Positions 51,260 to 60,356 of a DNA stretch of 64,000 nt are shown in pieces. Source of the stretch: Pyxidicoccus sp. MSG2 (lineage in GTDB: Bacteria > Myxococcota > Myxococcia > Myxococcales > Myxococcaceae); contig NZ_JAPNKC010000001.1 of assembly GCF_026626705.1 (NCBI RefSeq), positions 9,938,001-10,002,000 of the forward strand, read 5' to 3'. Under the pieces are notes generated by a model, which was not told where the DNA came from, ran no database searches, and was given only the letters and a program-made list of their open reading frames with translations. A program made the position numbers and the translations under genes. Position 1 is the first letter of the stretch. Each line of letters begins with the position of its first letter.

Positions 51260-52453
51260 TCAGGGGACCTGTGTAGTCAGGGAGATGTTCCGAATCTGGT
51301 AGTCGTCCAGATTGCCGGTGCCTCCGCCAGCACTGTCACGGCTGTAGATTTCGATGGTGTTCAGTCCCGGCAGGAACAGCCCGCTCTCGAACACCATGGA
51401 CCGGCTCTGCCAGGACTCCGCGCCCTGTGTGGGCAAGGAGCGTGGCCCCGCGCCGTTGATGACAACCCGATTCGTGGAGTTGTCCACGTCGAACAGGTCG
51501 AAGTTCAACTTCACGAACGGCCCACGCGGCACGGCGGGCAGGTTGACCGTCACGGTGAGCTTCGTGCCGGTGGGAGAAGGCACCTCCCAGTTCGCGACGA
51601 CGCCGTCACCGAGGTGTTCGGCCTGCGAATGGAGGCCGGTCGTGGTGGTGGGGACGTGCACGATCTGCAGCGCGCTCTCTCCCGCCGAGTACCGCACGCT
51701 CACCGCGTACCAGAGGTCTCCGACGAGTTGGGCGGGCACGTTCTGGATGGCCTGCGTGGATTGGTTGTCCAGGAAGGCGGACTCCAGGTTCGAGGGCGTC
51801 CAGTTGGCCGTGCTGTCGAAGCGCACGCCATCCGAACTCCTGCGGACGGCGTAACCGAGCACGTCCGAGCCCAGCGCCGGGGTCCACGCCAGCCGGACGC
51901 CGTTGTTCGTCACCGAGTACGACAGGCCGGACACCGGGGGACGGGAGCTGTTCGTCGCATGGATTGACGTCACCGACTCGATATCGGAACCCGGCGTCGC
52001 GGTGGTACTGGTCTTCGTGGACAAGTCCTCGAGGCGAACATACTGGGCCGAGGACAGCCCCGTGCTGGCGATATCCAGGAGGCTGAATGCCGAGCCGATA
52101 CCCACCAGCACGAAGCTGGCCGGGTCGGTGCTGTTGGAGATGAGGACGCGGAACTCCTCATCGACGCCGCCTCCGGCGGTGCCAATCTCACGGACTTCGA
52201 TATCGGGTCCGGTGCCATTCACGATGGGCGTGTCGCCCATGTCCAGCACGACGTAGGCGCCAGGGCCGCCCATCGATAGGTGCTTGGAGTCCGGCGCTCC
52301 CAGCGTTTCCAGCGGGTTCGGACTGGTATTGCCCGCGCTCCCACTCAACACCAGGGAGTCGATGACCTGCTTGGCATAGGGCTCGGCCGCCGAAGCCTGC
52401 CCTGCCATTCCCAGGAGAAACACAAGGCCCGTGACACTTCGCATTCCCCGCAT
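51260..52453 (-). CDS. Secreted beta-rich protein (discoidin/FN3-like), unknown function
   Basis: 397 aa from ATG 52453, preceded by GAGGAG 6 nt upstream; the MVGQ start 13 codons earlier is less likely. Signal peptide MRSVTGLVFLLGMAGQASA. Residues about 25-165 resemble a discoidin-like surface domain (LGAPDSKHLSMGGPGAYVVLDMGD, YVRLEDLS). Residues about 180-270 resemble fibronectin type III (VSGLSYSVTNNGVRLAWTPALGSDVLGYAVRRSSDG). A third beta-domain (about 290-397) ends LDDYQIRNISLTTQVP. No catalytic residues seen. Likely an extracellular binding protein. Confidence 0.75.
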   Translation of the reverse strand: MRGMRSVTGLVFLLGMAGQASAAEPYAKQVIDSLVLSGSAGNTSPNPLETLGAPDSKHLSMGGPGAYVVLDMGDTPIVNGTGPDIEVREIGTAGGGVDEEFRVLISNSTDPASFVLVGIGSAFSLLDIASTGLSSAQYVRLEDLSTKTSTTATPGSDIESVTSIHATNSSRPPVSGLSYSVTNNGVRLAWTPALGSDVLGYAVRRSSDGVRFDSTANWTPSNLESAFLDNQSTQAIQNVPAQLVGDLWYAVSVRYSAGESALQIVHVPTTTTGLHSQAEHLGDGVVANWEVPSPTGTKLTVTVNLPAVPRGPFVKLNFDLFDVDNSTNRVVINGAGPRSLPTQGAESWQSRSMVFESGLFLPGLNTIEIYSRDSAGGGTGNLDDYQIRNISLTTQVP

Positions 52454-52541
52454 CCGGTTCTCCTCGCCGTGGTGAGCTTGTTGCCCGACCATGGATGAAA
52501 ACCCCGAAAGGGGCCGTCATGGAAGAGAAGGAACACGAGGG

Positions 52542-53093
52542 TTACAGCAGCAACCGCCACGTCAGCCCGGCGAGCGTGGTGTAGCCGACCACGGTGCGCT
52601 CCACGCGGCCCTCGGACGACAGGAAGAACACGGTGGGGAAGGTGTCCACGCGCCAGTCGCGCTGGATGCCGTCGTCCCCGAGCAGCACGGGGTAGTCCGC
52701 GCCGTGCTCCCGCACGAAGCGCCGCACGGCCTCCTCGTCGTCCCAGGCCACCGCCACGGACACCACGTGGGCGGAGTCACCCGCGAGGCTCTGGAGCAGG
52801 GAAAGATTGGACGACTCCAGCTTGCAGACGCCGCACCAGGGGGCCCAGAAGGCCAGCACCACGGGCTTGCCGCGCAGGGCCTCCAGCCGCACCGTCTCTC
52901 CGGACAGCGTGCGCAGGATGAAGTCCGGAGCGGGCGTCCCGCCACCGGGCAGGCGGCGCGTCTGCCACGCCGACACCGCCGCGACGATGAGCGCGAGCAG
53001 CGCCAGGTCCACGCCCCAGCGCACCCACCAGCGGCGCCGCGCCACGTCCCAGGCGGCCCGCATCCGTCCCAGCGCTCCGGTACCGCCCTGCAT
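52542..53093 (-). CDS. Membrane-anchored TlpA/ResA-like thioredoxin
   Basis: 183 aa from ATG 53093 (in-frame ATG 53063 is also possible). One transmembrane helix (WGVDLALLALIVAAVSAWQT, about 27-45) anchors a periplasmic thioredoxin fold: PAPDFILRTLSGE, FWAPWCGVCKLES with the CxxC pair, DTFPTVFFLSSEGRV with the cis-Pro. Such proteins reduce or exchange disulfides in exported proteins or during cytochrome c maturation. The CGVC active site suggests a reductant role. It is separately transcribed from HPF downstream. Confidence 0.88.
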   Translation of the reverse strand: MQGGTGALGRMRAAWDVARRRWWVRWGVDLALLALIVAAVSAWQTRRLPGGGTPAPDFILRTLSGETVRLEALRGKPVVLAFWAPWCGVCKLESSNLSLLQSLAGDSAHVVSVAVAWDDEEAVRRFVREHGADYPVLLGDDGIQRDWRVDTFPTVFFLSSEGRVERTVVGYTTLAGLTWRLLL

Positions 53094-53169
53094 TCAACGC
53101 CTCCTCGGAGGCTGCCACGGTAACACCGGGAACGGCCGCCCCGGGTGGGACGGCCGCCCCTGACTCACC

Positions 53170-53535
53170 TCATGACGGGGAGGGCGCCTCCTCGGGCTGC
53201 CACTCGGCCGTCCTCAGGCTCTCGCCGGCCGTCCGCTGGGCGCGGCCCACGGCCTTGCTGACCGCATTGCCGGCCCGGTCCAGGGCCTGGTCCACCGCCG
53301 CGACGAGCGTGGTGCCCTTGGACTCCAGCGTCAGCTCCTTCCCGTGCTCCAGCCGCAGCGTCACCTTGCACGTCTTGTCCACGCCTCCGCGCGGGCCGTT
53401 GGTGTCCTCCAAGCGCAACACCACCTCCTTGACGCGGTCCGCCAGTCGGTCCAGCGCGAAGCGCACGCGGCGCTCGCAGTGGGTGCGAAGGGTCTCGGTG
53501 AGGGGGATGTGACGGGCTCGGATTTCGATGCGCAT
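53170..53535 (-). CDS. Short-form ribosome hibernation promoting factor (HPF/RaiA family)
   Basis: 121 aa from ATG 53535 (GGAGCG upstream). The sigma-54-modulation/S30EA fold is visible: MRIEIRARHIPLTETLRTHCERRV, then LRLEDTNGPRGGVDKTCKVTLRLEHGKELTLES and a helical AAVDQALDRAGNAV. It lacks the C-terminal dimerisation domain of long HPF, so it is the short or RaiA-like type that binds the 30S decoding site in stationary phase. A 40-residue Ala/Glu tail follows. It lies downstream of the terminator of the type VI operon, so it has its own promoter. Confidence 0.85.
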   Translation of the reverse strand: MRIEIRARHIPLTETLRTHCERRVRFALDRLADRVKEVVLRLEDTNGPRGGVDKTCKVTLRLEHGKELTLESKGTTLVAAVDQALDRAGNAVSKAVGRAQRTAGESLRTAEWQPEEAPSPS

Positions 53536-53608
53536 CCAGGACGCTCCTTCTGGCCCCCCATTGGGCCTATCTCTTCTCTGTCCACGAGGAGCCTTTGGCG
53601 CAATTGCG

Positions 53609-53652
53609 AAAAACCCCCGTGGCACTTCGGAAAAACCGAAGGCACACGGGGG
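53609..53652 (-). terminator. Intrinsic terminator of the type VI secretion operon
   Basis: Stem CCCCCGTG/CACGGGGG (53614-53621 with 53645-53652), a 3x3 internal loop, an inner CTTCGG/CCGAAG stem and an AAAAA loop. On the minus strand the hairpin is followed directly by TTTTT (53609-53613). It sits 44 nt after the stop of the last minus-strand gene (53697) and 79 nt before the HPF start. Confidence 0.8.
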
Positions 53653-53696
53653 CAGGGTAGGGCGAGGGAGCACCAGGCCCCACTTCGGGGCCCTGA

Positions 53697-54830
53697 CTAC
53701 GGAGGCGTCGTGTTGACCGTGGGTGCGGGCTTCTGCGACGTCTTGCCCGGCGCGGCCACCGTCTTCGTGGTGTCCGACGCGGTCTTCGCCGCCTCGGCGG
53801 TGGCCTTGGCCTTGTCCGCGGCGGGAGCCTGGGCGGTGGCCGTGTCGGCCTCGGTGGGCGCCGGCTTCTTCTTCTCCGGGAGCGCGAAGATGGGCTTCTC
53901 CGGCACCGCGCGGGCGCCGATGCGCTCCTGCTGCTCCACCATGCGGGACCAGAGCGACGGCTTGGGGGCCAGCAGCGCGTTGTCCGCCAGCTCCAGCGTG
54001 CGCACGTCCTGCGCGCGGCGGTACAGGCGCGGCGCCACGTCCGGCTGGCTCGGGTCCGAGTCACTCACCTGCACCTGCTCCTGCACGCTGATGCCCTTCT
54101 CGTCGTAGGTGAGGGTGGACGTCAGCTCGAACTTGCGGCGCAGCCCGTTGGGCAGCTCGAAGTCCATCTCGCGCGACAGCGGGAACCACGCGGCGCCCAG
54201 GCACGCGCGCGCCTTGTCGGAAACGGACTCGGTGAAGAAGCGGTTCTGCCGCAGCGGCATGATGCGCGCGTGACGGCGGCACACCTCCTCGCCCTCCGTG
54301 GTGCAGGCGTCGCCTTCCGCGACGAGGATGTTCGTGCCCTGCACCTTCTCCAACCGCAGCTTCGCGTTCTTCGGCATGGCGCGCAGCGAGCCCAGCGCGT
54401 CCACGCGGAAGCCCTGCTCGGTCGTCTCCACCAGCGCCACCGGCCCCAGGGCCTCGCCGTTGGTGAAGCGCCGCGTAATCACCCACACCAGCCGCTGCCC
54501 GGCCTGGAGCGTCTCCATCACCAGGTCCTCCTCCGTCAGCTTCTCCGGAGGGGGCAGGGGGAGGGCGTCGGGGCCGGCCTCCACGCACTCGTCGGCGGCG
54601 GGGTCCTGCGACCAGACCGGGGCGCCCGTGCAGTCCACCGAGGGGCGGGGCGCCGCGCCGGTGTCCTTGTCATAGCCATGCAGCAGCAGGGCGAACCATG
54701 TGTCCGGCGTGGGGAAGGAGCGCGCGTTGGCGCCCGCCTCGGCGAAGCACATCGACGACGACTTCGGCGCGGTGGCGCAGCCAGCCAGCAGGGACAGCGC
54801 CACGGCGGAGACCTGGAGCGTTCGTTTCAT
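53697..54830 (-). CDS. Lipoprotein of the type VI cluster, unknown function
   Basis: 377 aa from ATG 54830, 8 bp after the clpV stop, so part of the T6SS operon. The lipobox is LLAGC at about 14-18. The middle (about 95-290) is a mixed domain with four or so Cys (DACTTEGEEVCRRH) and NGLRRKFELTSTLTYDEKGISV strands. The C-terminal 60 residues are Ala/Thr/Lys-rich low complexity. It is far longer than TssJ (about 160 aa) and lacks its beta-sandwich pattern, so it is not assigned as TssJ. A cluster-specific accessory role in the periplasm is inferred. Confidence 0.72.
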   Translation of the reverse strand: MKRTLQVSAVALSLLAGCATAPKSSSMCFAEAGANARSFPTPDTWFALLLHGYDKDTGAAPRPSVDCTGAPVWSQDPAADECVEAGPDALPLPPPEKLTEEDLVMETLQAGQRLVWVITRRFTNGEALGPVALVETTEQGFRVDALGSLRAMPKNAKLRLEKVQGTNILVAEGDACTTEGEEVCRRHARIMPLRQNRFFTESVSDKARACLGAAWFPLSREMDFELPNGLRRKFELTSTLTYDEKGISVQEQVQVSDSDPSQPDVAPRLYRRAQDVRTLELADNALLAPKPSLWSRMVEQQERIGARAVPEKPIFALPEKKKPAPTEADTATAQAPAADKAKATAEAAKTASDTTKTVAAPGKTSQKPAPTVNTTPP

Positions 54831-54838
54831 GGGTTCTC

Positions 54839-57442
54839 TCAGGCATTGGCGAACTGGAGGTCCCAGTCGCCTTCCGCGGTCAGGGCCACATGCAGCTTCG
54901 GGGGCACCGCGCCGCCCACCAGGTGCTGCAACAGCTCACGGGAGAGCACCGGCATCAGCGAGCCCTGGAGGATCTGCTCCATGTTGCGCGCTCCCATCTC
55001 GGACTCCGTGCACCGGCGCGCCAGCTCGTCGAGCAGGTCCGGCGCCAGCGTGGTGTCCACGTTGTGGGCGGCCTTGAGCCGGCCCACCAGCTTCGCCAGC
55101 TTCATCTCCGCAATCTGGCGCATCACGTCGCGCTGCACCGGACCGAAGGGCACAATCGTCATGCGCGCCAGCAGCGCCGGCTTGAAGTGCTTGCTGAGCA
55201 CGGGGCGGATGGCCCCCACCACCTGCTCGGTGGTGGGCTCCGCGAAGTCCTCGTACATCCGCATCACCACGTCCGAGCCCAGGTTGCTGGTGAGGATGAT
55301 GACGGTGTTCTTGAAGTCCACCTGCCGGCCCTCGCCGTCCGTCAGCGAGCCCTTGTCGAAGACCTGGTAGAAGAGGTTCATCACCTCCAGGTCGGCCTTT
55401 TCGCACTCGTCCAGCAGCACGACGGAGTAGGGGCGCTGGCGCACGGCTTCCGTCAGCAGGCCGCCCTCGCCGTAGCCCACGTAGCCCGGCGGCGAACCGA
55501 TGAGCCGGCTCACCGTGTGCTTCTCCTGGAACTCGCTCATGTTGAGCGTCGTCATGAAGCGCTCGCCGCCGTAGAGCGTGTCCGCGAGCGCCAGCGCCGT
55601 CTCCGTCTTGCCCACGCCGCTGGGGCCCACGAAGAGCATGACTCCAATCGGCGTCTCCGGGTTGCGGATGCCCGCCTGGGAGATGCGGATGATTTCCGCC
55701 ACCTTCTTGAGCCCCGCCTCCTGGCCGCGAACGCGCGAGCGCAGCTTGTCCTCCAGCGTCAGCACGGAGGCGAGCAAATCACTGCGCATCTTCCCCACGG
55801 GCACGCCCGTCCAGCCCGCCACCACCCGCGCGACGATGTCCGCGTCCACGTCCGCGTGCACCAGCGGCGCCTCGCCGCGCACGTCCGCCAGCTTCTTCGT
55901 CGCCTCGTCCACCGCTGCCTTCAGCGCCGCGGCGTCCGCCTCCGGCTTCGCCTCGCGCAGCGCCTTGCGCGCCTCCATCAGTGCCGCCACCGCCGTGCGC
56001 TCGGTCTCCCAGCGCACGTGCAGCGTGGCGCGCGCGTCCTGCGTGGCGCGCAGCTTCTCCAGCGCCTCGTTCAGGGCGTCCTGCTCGTTCTCGCCGCCGG
56101 TGCCCTCCGCCAGGTCCCGCTTGCGCGCCTCGCGCTCGCGCTCCAGCGCGGCAATCTCCTGGTCCAGCGCCACCAGCTCCTCGGGGCGCGTGGACAATTC
56201 AATCTTCACGCGGGCCGCGGACGTGTCGAGCAGGTCCACCGCCTTGTCCGGCAGCTGCCGGCCGGAGATGTAGCGGCTGGACAGGCGCACCGCGGCGGTG
56301 ACGGCCTCGTCGCGGATGATGACGCCGTGGGACGCCTCGTAGGTAGGGCGCAGGCCGCGCAGCATCAGCTCCGCGTCCTCCACGCTCGGCTCCTCCACCT
56401 TCACCGGCTGGAAGCGCCGCTCCAGCGCCGCGTCCTTCTCGAAGTACTTCTTGTACTCGGCCCACGTGGTGGCGGCGATGGTGCGCAGCTCGCCGCGCGC
56501 CAGCGCCGGCTTGAGCAGGTTGGACGCGTCCGTGCCGCCCTGCGAACCGCCCGCGCCGATGATGGTGTGCGCCTCGTCGATGAACAGGATGATGGGCGTG
56601 GGGGACGCCTTCACCTCGGCGATGACGGCCTTGAGCCGGTTCTCGAATTCACCGCGCACGCCCGCGCCCGCCTGGAGCAGGCCCAAATCCAGGCCCAGCA
56701 GCTCCACGTTCTTCAGCGCGTCCGGCACCTCGCCGCGCACAATCGCCCAGGCCATGCCCTCGACGAGCGCCGTCTTGCCCACGCCGGGCTCGCCCACCAG
56801 GATGGGGTTGTTCTTCCGGCGGCGGGAGAGGATGTCCACCATCTGCCGGATTTCACGGTGCCGGCCGAAGATGGGGTCGATCTTCCCCTCGCGCACCCGG
56901 CCCGTGAAGGACGTGGCGAAGCGCTTGAGCGCCTCGTCCCCGCGCCCACCCGGAGCCCCGGCCGCGCCACCGCCCGTGGCGGCTTCAGCGCTGGCCACCT
57001 CCACATTCTCGGGGGAGGGGCGCAGCACCACGTCGAGCGAGGACATCAGCTCGTCGCGGCTGATGGCATCCAGCTCCTGGAACAGCTCCGCGGTGTAGCG
57101 CGAGCGCCGGCTGACGAACTGGGCGAACAGCACGCCCGAGCGAATCCGCGTGGCACCCTGCTCCACGGAGGCCAGCAGCCACGCATCCTCGAACCACTGG
57201 AAGAGTGTCTCGGAGAACACGGGCCGGCCCGCATTGCCGGCGCGCAGCCCCTGCACGGCGCGCTCCATGCTGGCCAGCAGCGTGCGGCGGTCCACGCCGA
57301 ACTGCTGGAGGATGCGCGCGACGTCCGAGTCCTCGGGCTCCAGCATCTGCACGAGCATGTGCTCGGGCACGATTTCGTAGAACCGCCCGGCGCTCGCACG
57401 GGCCACCGCGGCCTCGAGCAGACGGGTAGAGGTCGGCGTCAA
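54839..57442 (-). CDS. clpV: Type VI secretion AAA+ ATPase TssH (ClpV)
   Basis: 867 aa from a TTG at 57442. The coding frame continues about 11 codons upstream into residues (IRVDPKALVRR) that look like the conserved ClpV N-terminal helix, so the true start may be a rare ATT at 57475. N-domain 1-150; D1 with GEPGVGKT (217-224) and FIDEAHT; middle coiled coil rich in Glu/Lys/Arg (about 390-470); D2 with GPSGVGKT, LLDECEKA and an intact pore loop PPGYVGYGEGG. It disassembles contracted TssB/TssC sheaths. Unlike the three AAA+ paralogues at 29.7-38.8 kb it has complete Walker B and pore motifs. Confidence 0.93.
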   Translation of the reverse strand: MTPTSTRLLEAAVARASAGRFYEIVPEHMLVQMLEPEDSDVARILQQFGVDRRTLLASMERAVQGLRAGNAGRPVFSETLFQWFEDAWLLASVEQGATRIRSGVLFAQFVSRRSRYTAELFQELDAISRDELMSSLDVVLRPSPENVEVASAEAATGGGAAGAPGGRGDEALKRFATSFTGRVREGKIDPIFGRHREIRQMVDILSRRRKNNPILVGEPGVGKTALVEGMAWAIVRGEVPDALKNVELLGLDLGLLQAGAGVRGEFENRLKAVIAEVKASPTPIILFIDEAHTIIGAGGSQGGTDASNLLKPALARGELRTIAATTWAEYKKYFEKDAALERRFQPVKVEEPSVEDAELMLRGLRPTYEASHGVIIRDEAVTAAVRLSSRYISGRQLPDKAVDLLDTSAARVKIELSTRPEELVALDQEIAALEREREARKRDLAEGTGGENEQDALNEALEKLRATQDARATLHVRWETERTAVAALMEARKALREAKPEADAAALKAAVDEATKKLADVRGEAPLVHADVDADIVARVVAGWTGVPVGKMRSDLLASVLTLEDKLRSRVRGQEAGLKKVAEIIRISQAGIRNPETPIGVMLFVGPSGVGKTETALALADTLYGGERFMTTLNMSEFQEKHTVSRLIGSPPGYVGYGEGGLLTEAVRQRPYSVVLLDECEKADLEVMNLFYQVFDKGSLTDGEGRQVDFKNTVIILTSNLGSDVVMRMYEDFAEPTTEQVVGAIRPVLSKHFKPALLARMTIVPFGPVQRDVMRQIAEMKLAKLVGRLKAAHNVDTTLAPDLLDELARRCTESEMGARNMEQILQGSLMPVLSRELLQHLVGGAVPPKLHVALTAEGDWDLQFANA

Positions 57443-57569
57443 ACGACGGACGAGCGCTTTCGGGTCGACGCGAATGGGAGCCCCCAGAAAATGACAGCGA
57501 TGGTGGACGGTATACCGGGCGGGCAGAGCGGCGTAAATCCCCGGCCTTCATGCCCGCCCGCTCGGGATT

Positions 57570-58613
57570 TCATCTCGCCACGGGAACACTGAGATGCGTC
57601 TGCTGGCTGTTGCCGAGCCACGTGTCCCGGCCGAGCTTGCTCGGCTCCTGGCGGGACAGGCGGAACTGCTGCTTCACGCCCTCGGTGAGCCCCAGCTCCA
57701 AATCGTACTCGAGCGGGTCCTTCACGAAGAGGGCCACCACCTCGCGCACCAGGGGCAGCAAATCGCCCTCCGGCATCAGCCGCCGGTAGGCGCGCGGCGG
57801 CAGCGGGCTGACGTGGATTTGAATCTTCCCCGTCCGGTCAAAGGCCTTGCCACCCAGGAGCATGTTGCGCCCGAGGATGTTGTTCAGGCGGCCCAGTTGC
57901 ACCCGCGCGTCGATGTCCACCCAGCGGCCCACGAACTGGCGCACCGTGACGCGCGCCCCCTCCAGGTCCTCGCCCATGACGTCCTGGAGGGCCACCTCCA
58001 ACTGCTCCGCCGTGCGGAAGCGCCCGGCCAGCAGCGGGGCGATGCGAAGCAGGCGCCAGGTCGGCAGCTTGCCCTCATGGGGCTTCTCGTACGTGTCGAA
58101 GCCGCCCAGCGCCAACAGCCGCTTGGACCACTGGTCCTTGAAGGACGTGTCCGTCTCGCTGGTGACGCGGTACTTGGACTCAATCCGGTACAGCAGCGAC
58201 AGCAGCCGGTGGTGGAAGAGGTCCAGGAACTCGCGCCGCACCGGGTAGTCCGGGTCCTCCTGCGCCACCTCCTCCGCGAGGTAGTGGGGGAGGGGGCTCA
58301 CCGAGCCCGTCAGCCCGAGGAAGCTCGTCACCACCTCGAACAGCGGCCGCTTGGAGAACGGGTCCTCCGCGCGGACGAGCACCTCGTGCAGCGTCACCTC
58401 CTTCACGTCGCCGCTGGGAAAGCCCAGGGACGGGTCGTGCCGGAAGCGAATCATCTCCTCGTTGACGGGGCCGGGCCCGCCCACGCGCACGGCCTCGGCC
58501 GTCAGCCGCTCCAGGAAGGCCACCAGGGGGAAGAAGCCCGCCCGGGGTGCCACCTCCGCCAGCTGACGCGCCGCCGCTACAAGAGCGTCTGAGTTCCGTT
58601 CCTCGGAAGCCAC
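57570..58613 (-). CDS. tssG: Type VI secretion baseplate subunit TssG
   Basis: 347 aa with GTG start 58613, overlapping the end of tssF by 37 nt. Typical TssG features: FFPLVAFLERLTA at the start, VRVGGPGPVNEEMIRFRHDPSLGFP, LFEVVTSFLGLTGSVSPLPHYLAEEV, the EFLDLFHHRLLSLLYR segment, and a C-terminal region with QLGRLNNILGRNMLLG. It forms the baseplate wedge with TssE, TssF and TssK. Confidence 0.92.
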   Translation of the reverse strand: MASEERNSDALVAAARQLAEVAPRAGFFPLVAFLERLTAEAVRVGGPGPVNEEMIRFRHDPSLGFPSGDVKEVTLHEVLVRAEDPFSKRPLFEVVTSFLGLTGSVSPLPHYLAEEVAQEDPDYPVRREFLDLFHHRLLSLLYRIESKYRVTSETDTSFKDQWSKRLLALGGFDTYEKPHEGKLPTWRLLRIAPLLAGRFRTAEQLEVALQDVMGEDLEGARVTVRQFVGRWVDIDARVQLGRLNNILGRNMLLGGKAFDRTGKIQIHVSPLPPRAYRRLMPEGDLLPLVREVVALFVKDPLEYDLELGLTEGVKQQFRLSRQEPSKLGRDTWLGNSQQTHLSVPVAR

Positions 58614-60328
58614 GTGTACTCCGTCTGCGAGGGGTGGAGCCGGATGCTCAGCTCGTTGAAGGAGTTGATGGTGACGTGGGACGCGAGCAGCTCCTCGAGG
58701 ATGCAGCCGAAGAGGAACGAGTCACCCACGCCCATGAAGTTCTCCTCGTCCATGTCCACGCGTGTCTTGTGGCCCCGCAGCGGCGCGCCCTCCAGGAAGC
58801 GCGTCACCGGCTTCGTCTCCACCGCGCGGATGGCGTTGATGCGCAGGCGGCTGGCGCGCGCCGCGAGGTTGTCCGTGAGGGAGTGGAAGTTGTAGAGGTC
58901 CATCAGCCGCCGCAGCGCCGCTGCGTCCGCCAGCGAGTGCTGGTTGATGGCCAGGTGTGACAGGAGCCGCCAGTGCAGCTCCGAGCCCAGCGGCGCGCGC
59001 GCCGGCCGGCTCACCGGGGAGATGTTCTTGAACTTCGCCTGCGTGGGGCTGGCCGCCGTGGAGGCCGTCAGGTCACCCACCTGGAGCCGCGAGGGCAGCG
59101 AGCGGTTGGTGCACGTGAGGTCGATGGAGAGCGCCTCCTCCGAGCCCAGCACCGGCGCCACGTTCCGCGGCGTCTCCAGGGTGATGTACGTGTCGATGCC
59201 GTCGTCCAGCGGCGAGTGGGCCCGGCGCAGCCGGTAGAAGGCCTGCTCCGCGTCGCCGCCGGCGGTGTGGCTGAACTCGAAGAAGGGCCGGTACAGGCGC
59301 CGCTCGTTGCGGCCGGCCTGCAGGCCCGTCACCGTGTCCACCGAGTACACCTCGGCGTGGTTGGCCGGCAGGTCCGACGCGCGCAGCAGGTGCTCCTTGT
59401 CGAGCACGTGGTGGAGGACGGGGTCCGACGGCACGCTGAAGAGGTTGACGGCCGGCGCGCAGTGCAGCCGGAACATCTCCCGGTGGATGCGCGCGTCCAG
59501 GGGCGGCGGCCGCTCCAGGTGGAAGGAAATCTCGAAGCGCTCGTCCTTCACGCCCGCCGCGGCGTCCAGCCCGCGCACGTCGAAGAACAGGAACTTCTCC
59601 GGCAGCGTCAGGTACTCCTGCAGGTGCCGGTAGCCCTCGCTGGCGCGCGGCCACGGCAGCAGCTTGAAGTCCCGGTCGAAGCCCACCGGGTGGATGGCGT
59701 TGGCCGGCAGCTTGAAACCCTCGCCCTCCTGGGACGCGCCGCGCACGCGCACCTGGCGGCAGTAGCGCAGGAGCCACAGCAGCACCACCGACGCGGCGGA
59801 CAGCTCGCCGTGGATGAACAGGCGCAGGCCCTGCGGGCGGAACACCTCCGCGCGGCCCTGCTCCGTCGTCTGGAAGAACAGCCGCAGCACGGGGGACGTA
59901 ATCGACGCGCGGTCCAGCAGCGCGTCCGTCAGCTGCAGCGGCAGCAGGTCCACGTCCGAGGTGGTGCGGAAGACGCAGGACGTGCCGTCGATGGGCTGCG
60001 AGGCGACTTCGGCCCCGGCGGCCAGGCGCGAGCGGCCGCGCAGCGCGCGCAGGTGCGGGGAGAACTCGACGATGGTGGAGGCCGGCAGCGGGCGCAGGTA
60101 GTGCGGGAGCAACAGCTCGGTGAGGCCGTGCACCAGCTCCGGCACGTCGTCGTCCACGCGCTCGCGGATGCGCGCCGTCAGGAAGGCGAAGCCCTCCAGC
60201 AGCCGCTCCACGTCCGGGTCCGCGCCGCGCTCCACCAGCAGGCCCGCGACGGAGGGGTTGGCCAGCCCGAAGGCACGGCCCATCTCCCGCAGGTACGACA
60301 GCTCGCTCAGGTAGTACTTGCTGAACAT
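58577..60328 (-). CDS. tssF: Type VI secretion baseplate subunit TssF
   Basis: 583 aa from ATG 60328. The N-terminus is the usual YYLSELSYLREMGRAFGLANPSVAG, with DPDVERLLEGFAFLTARIRERVDDDVPELVHGL following, then LLPHYLRPLPASTIVEF. It makes up two copies per baseplate wedge with TssG. It is followed by tssG with an overlap, and it sits 28 bp after the tssE stop. Confidence 0.93.
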   Translation of the reverse strand: MFSKYYLSELSYLREMGRAFGLANPSVAGLLVERGADPDVERLLEGFAFLTARIRERVDDDVPELVHGLTELLLPHYLRPLPASTIVEFSPHLRALRGRSRLAAGAEVASQPIDGTSCVFRTTSDVDLLPLQLTDALLDRASITSPVLRLFFQTTEQGRAEVFRPQGLRLFIHGELSAASVVLLWLLRYCRQVRVRGASQEGEGFKLPANAIHPVGFDRDFKLLPWPRASEGYRHLQEYLTLPEKFLFFDVRGLDAAAGVKDERFEISFHLERPPPLDARIHREMFRLHCAPAVNLFSVPSDPVLHHVLDKEHLLRASDLPANHAEVYSVDTVTGLQAGRNERRLYRPFFEFSHTAGGDAEQAFYRLRRAHSPLDDGIDTYITLETPRNVAPVLGSEEALSIDLTCTNRSLPSRLQVGDLTASTAASPTQAKFKNISPVSRPARAPLGSELHWRLLSHLAINQHSLADAAALRRLMDLYNFHSLTDNLAARASRLRINAIRAVETKPVTRFLEGAPLRGHKTRVDMDEENFMGVGDSFLFGCILEELLASHVTINSFNELSIRLHPSQTEYTWLPRNGTQTLL

Positions 60329-60356
60329 CCTCGCCCTTTGCCACTCACCCCGTGGC

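Noticed and set aside
53697..54830. Lipoprotein considered as TssJ
   Set aside because: 377 aa versus about 160 for TssJ, with a low-complexity tail and no TssJ-like pattern.
54698..57592. 964-codon plus-strand frame antisense to clpV
   Set aside because: Same shadow effect. The minus frame is unmistakable TssH and the plus translation lacks motifs or a signal.
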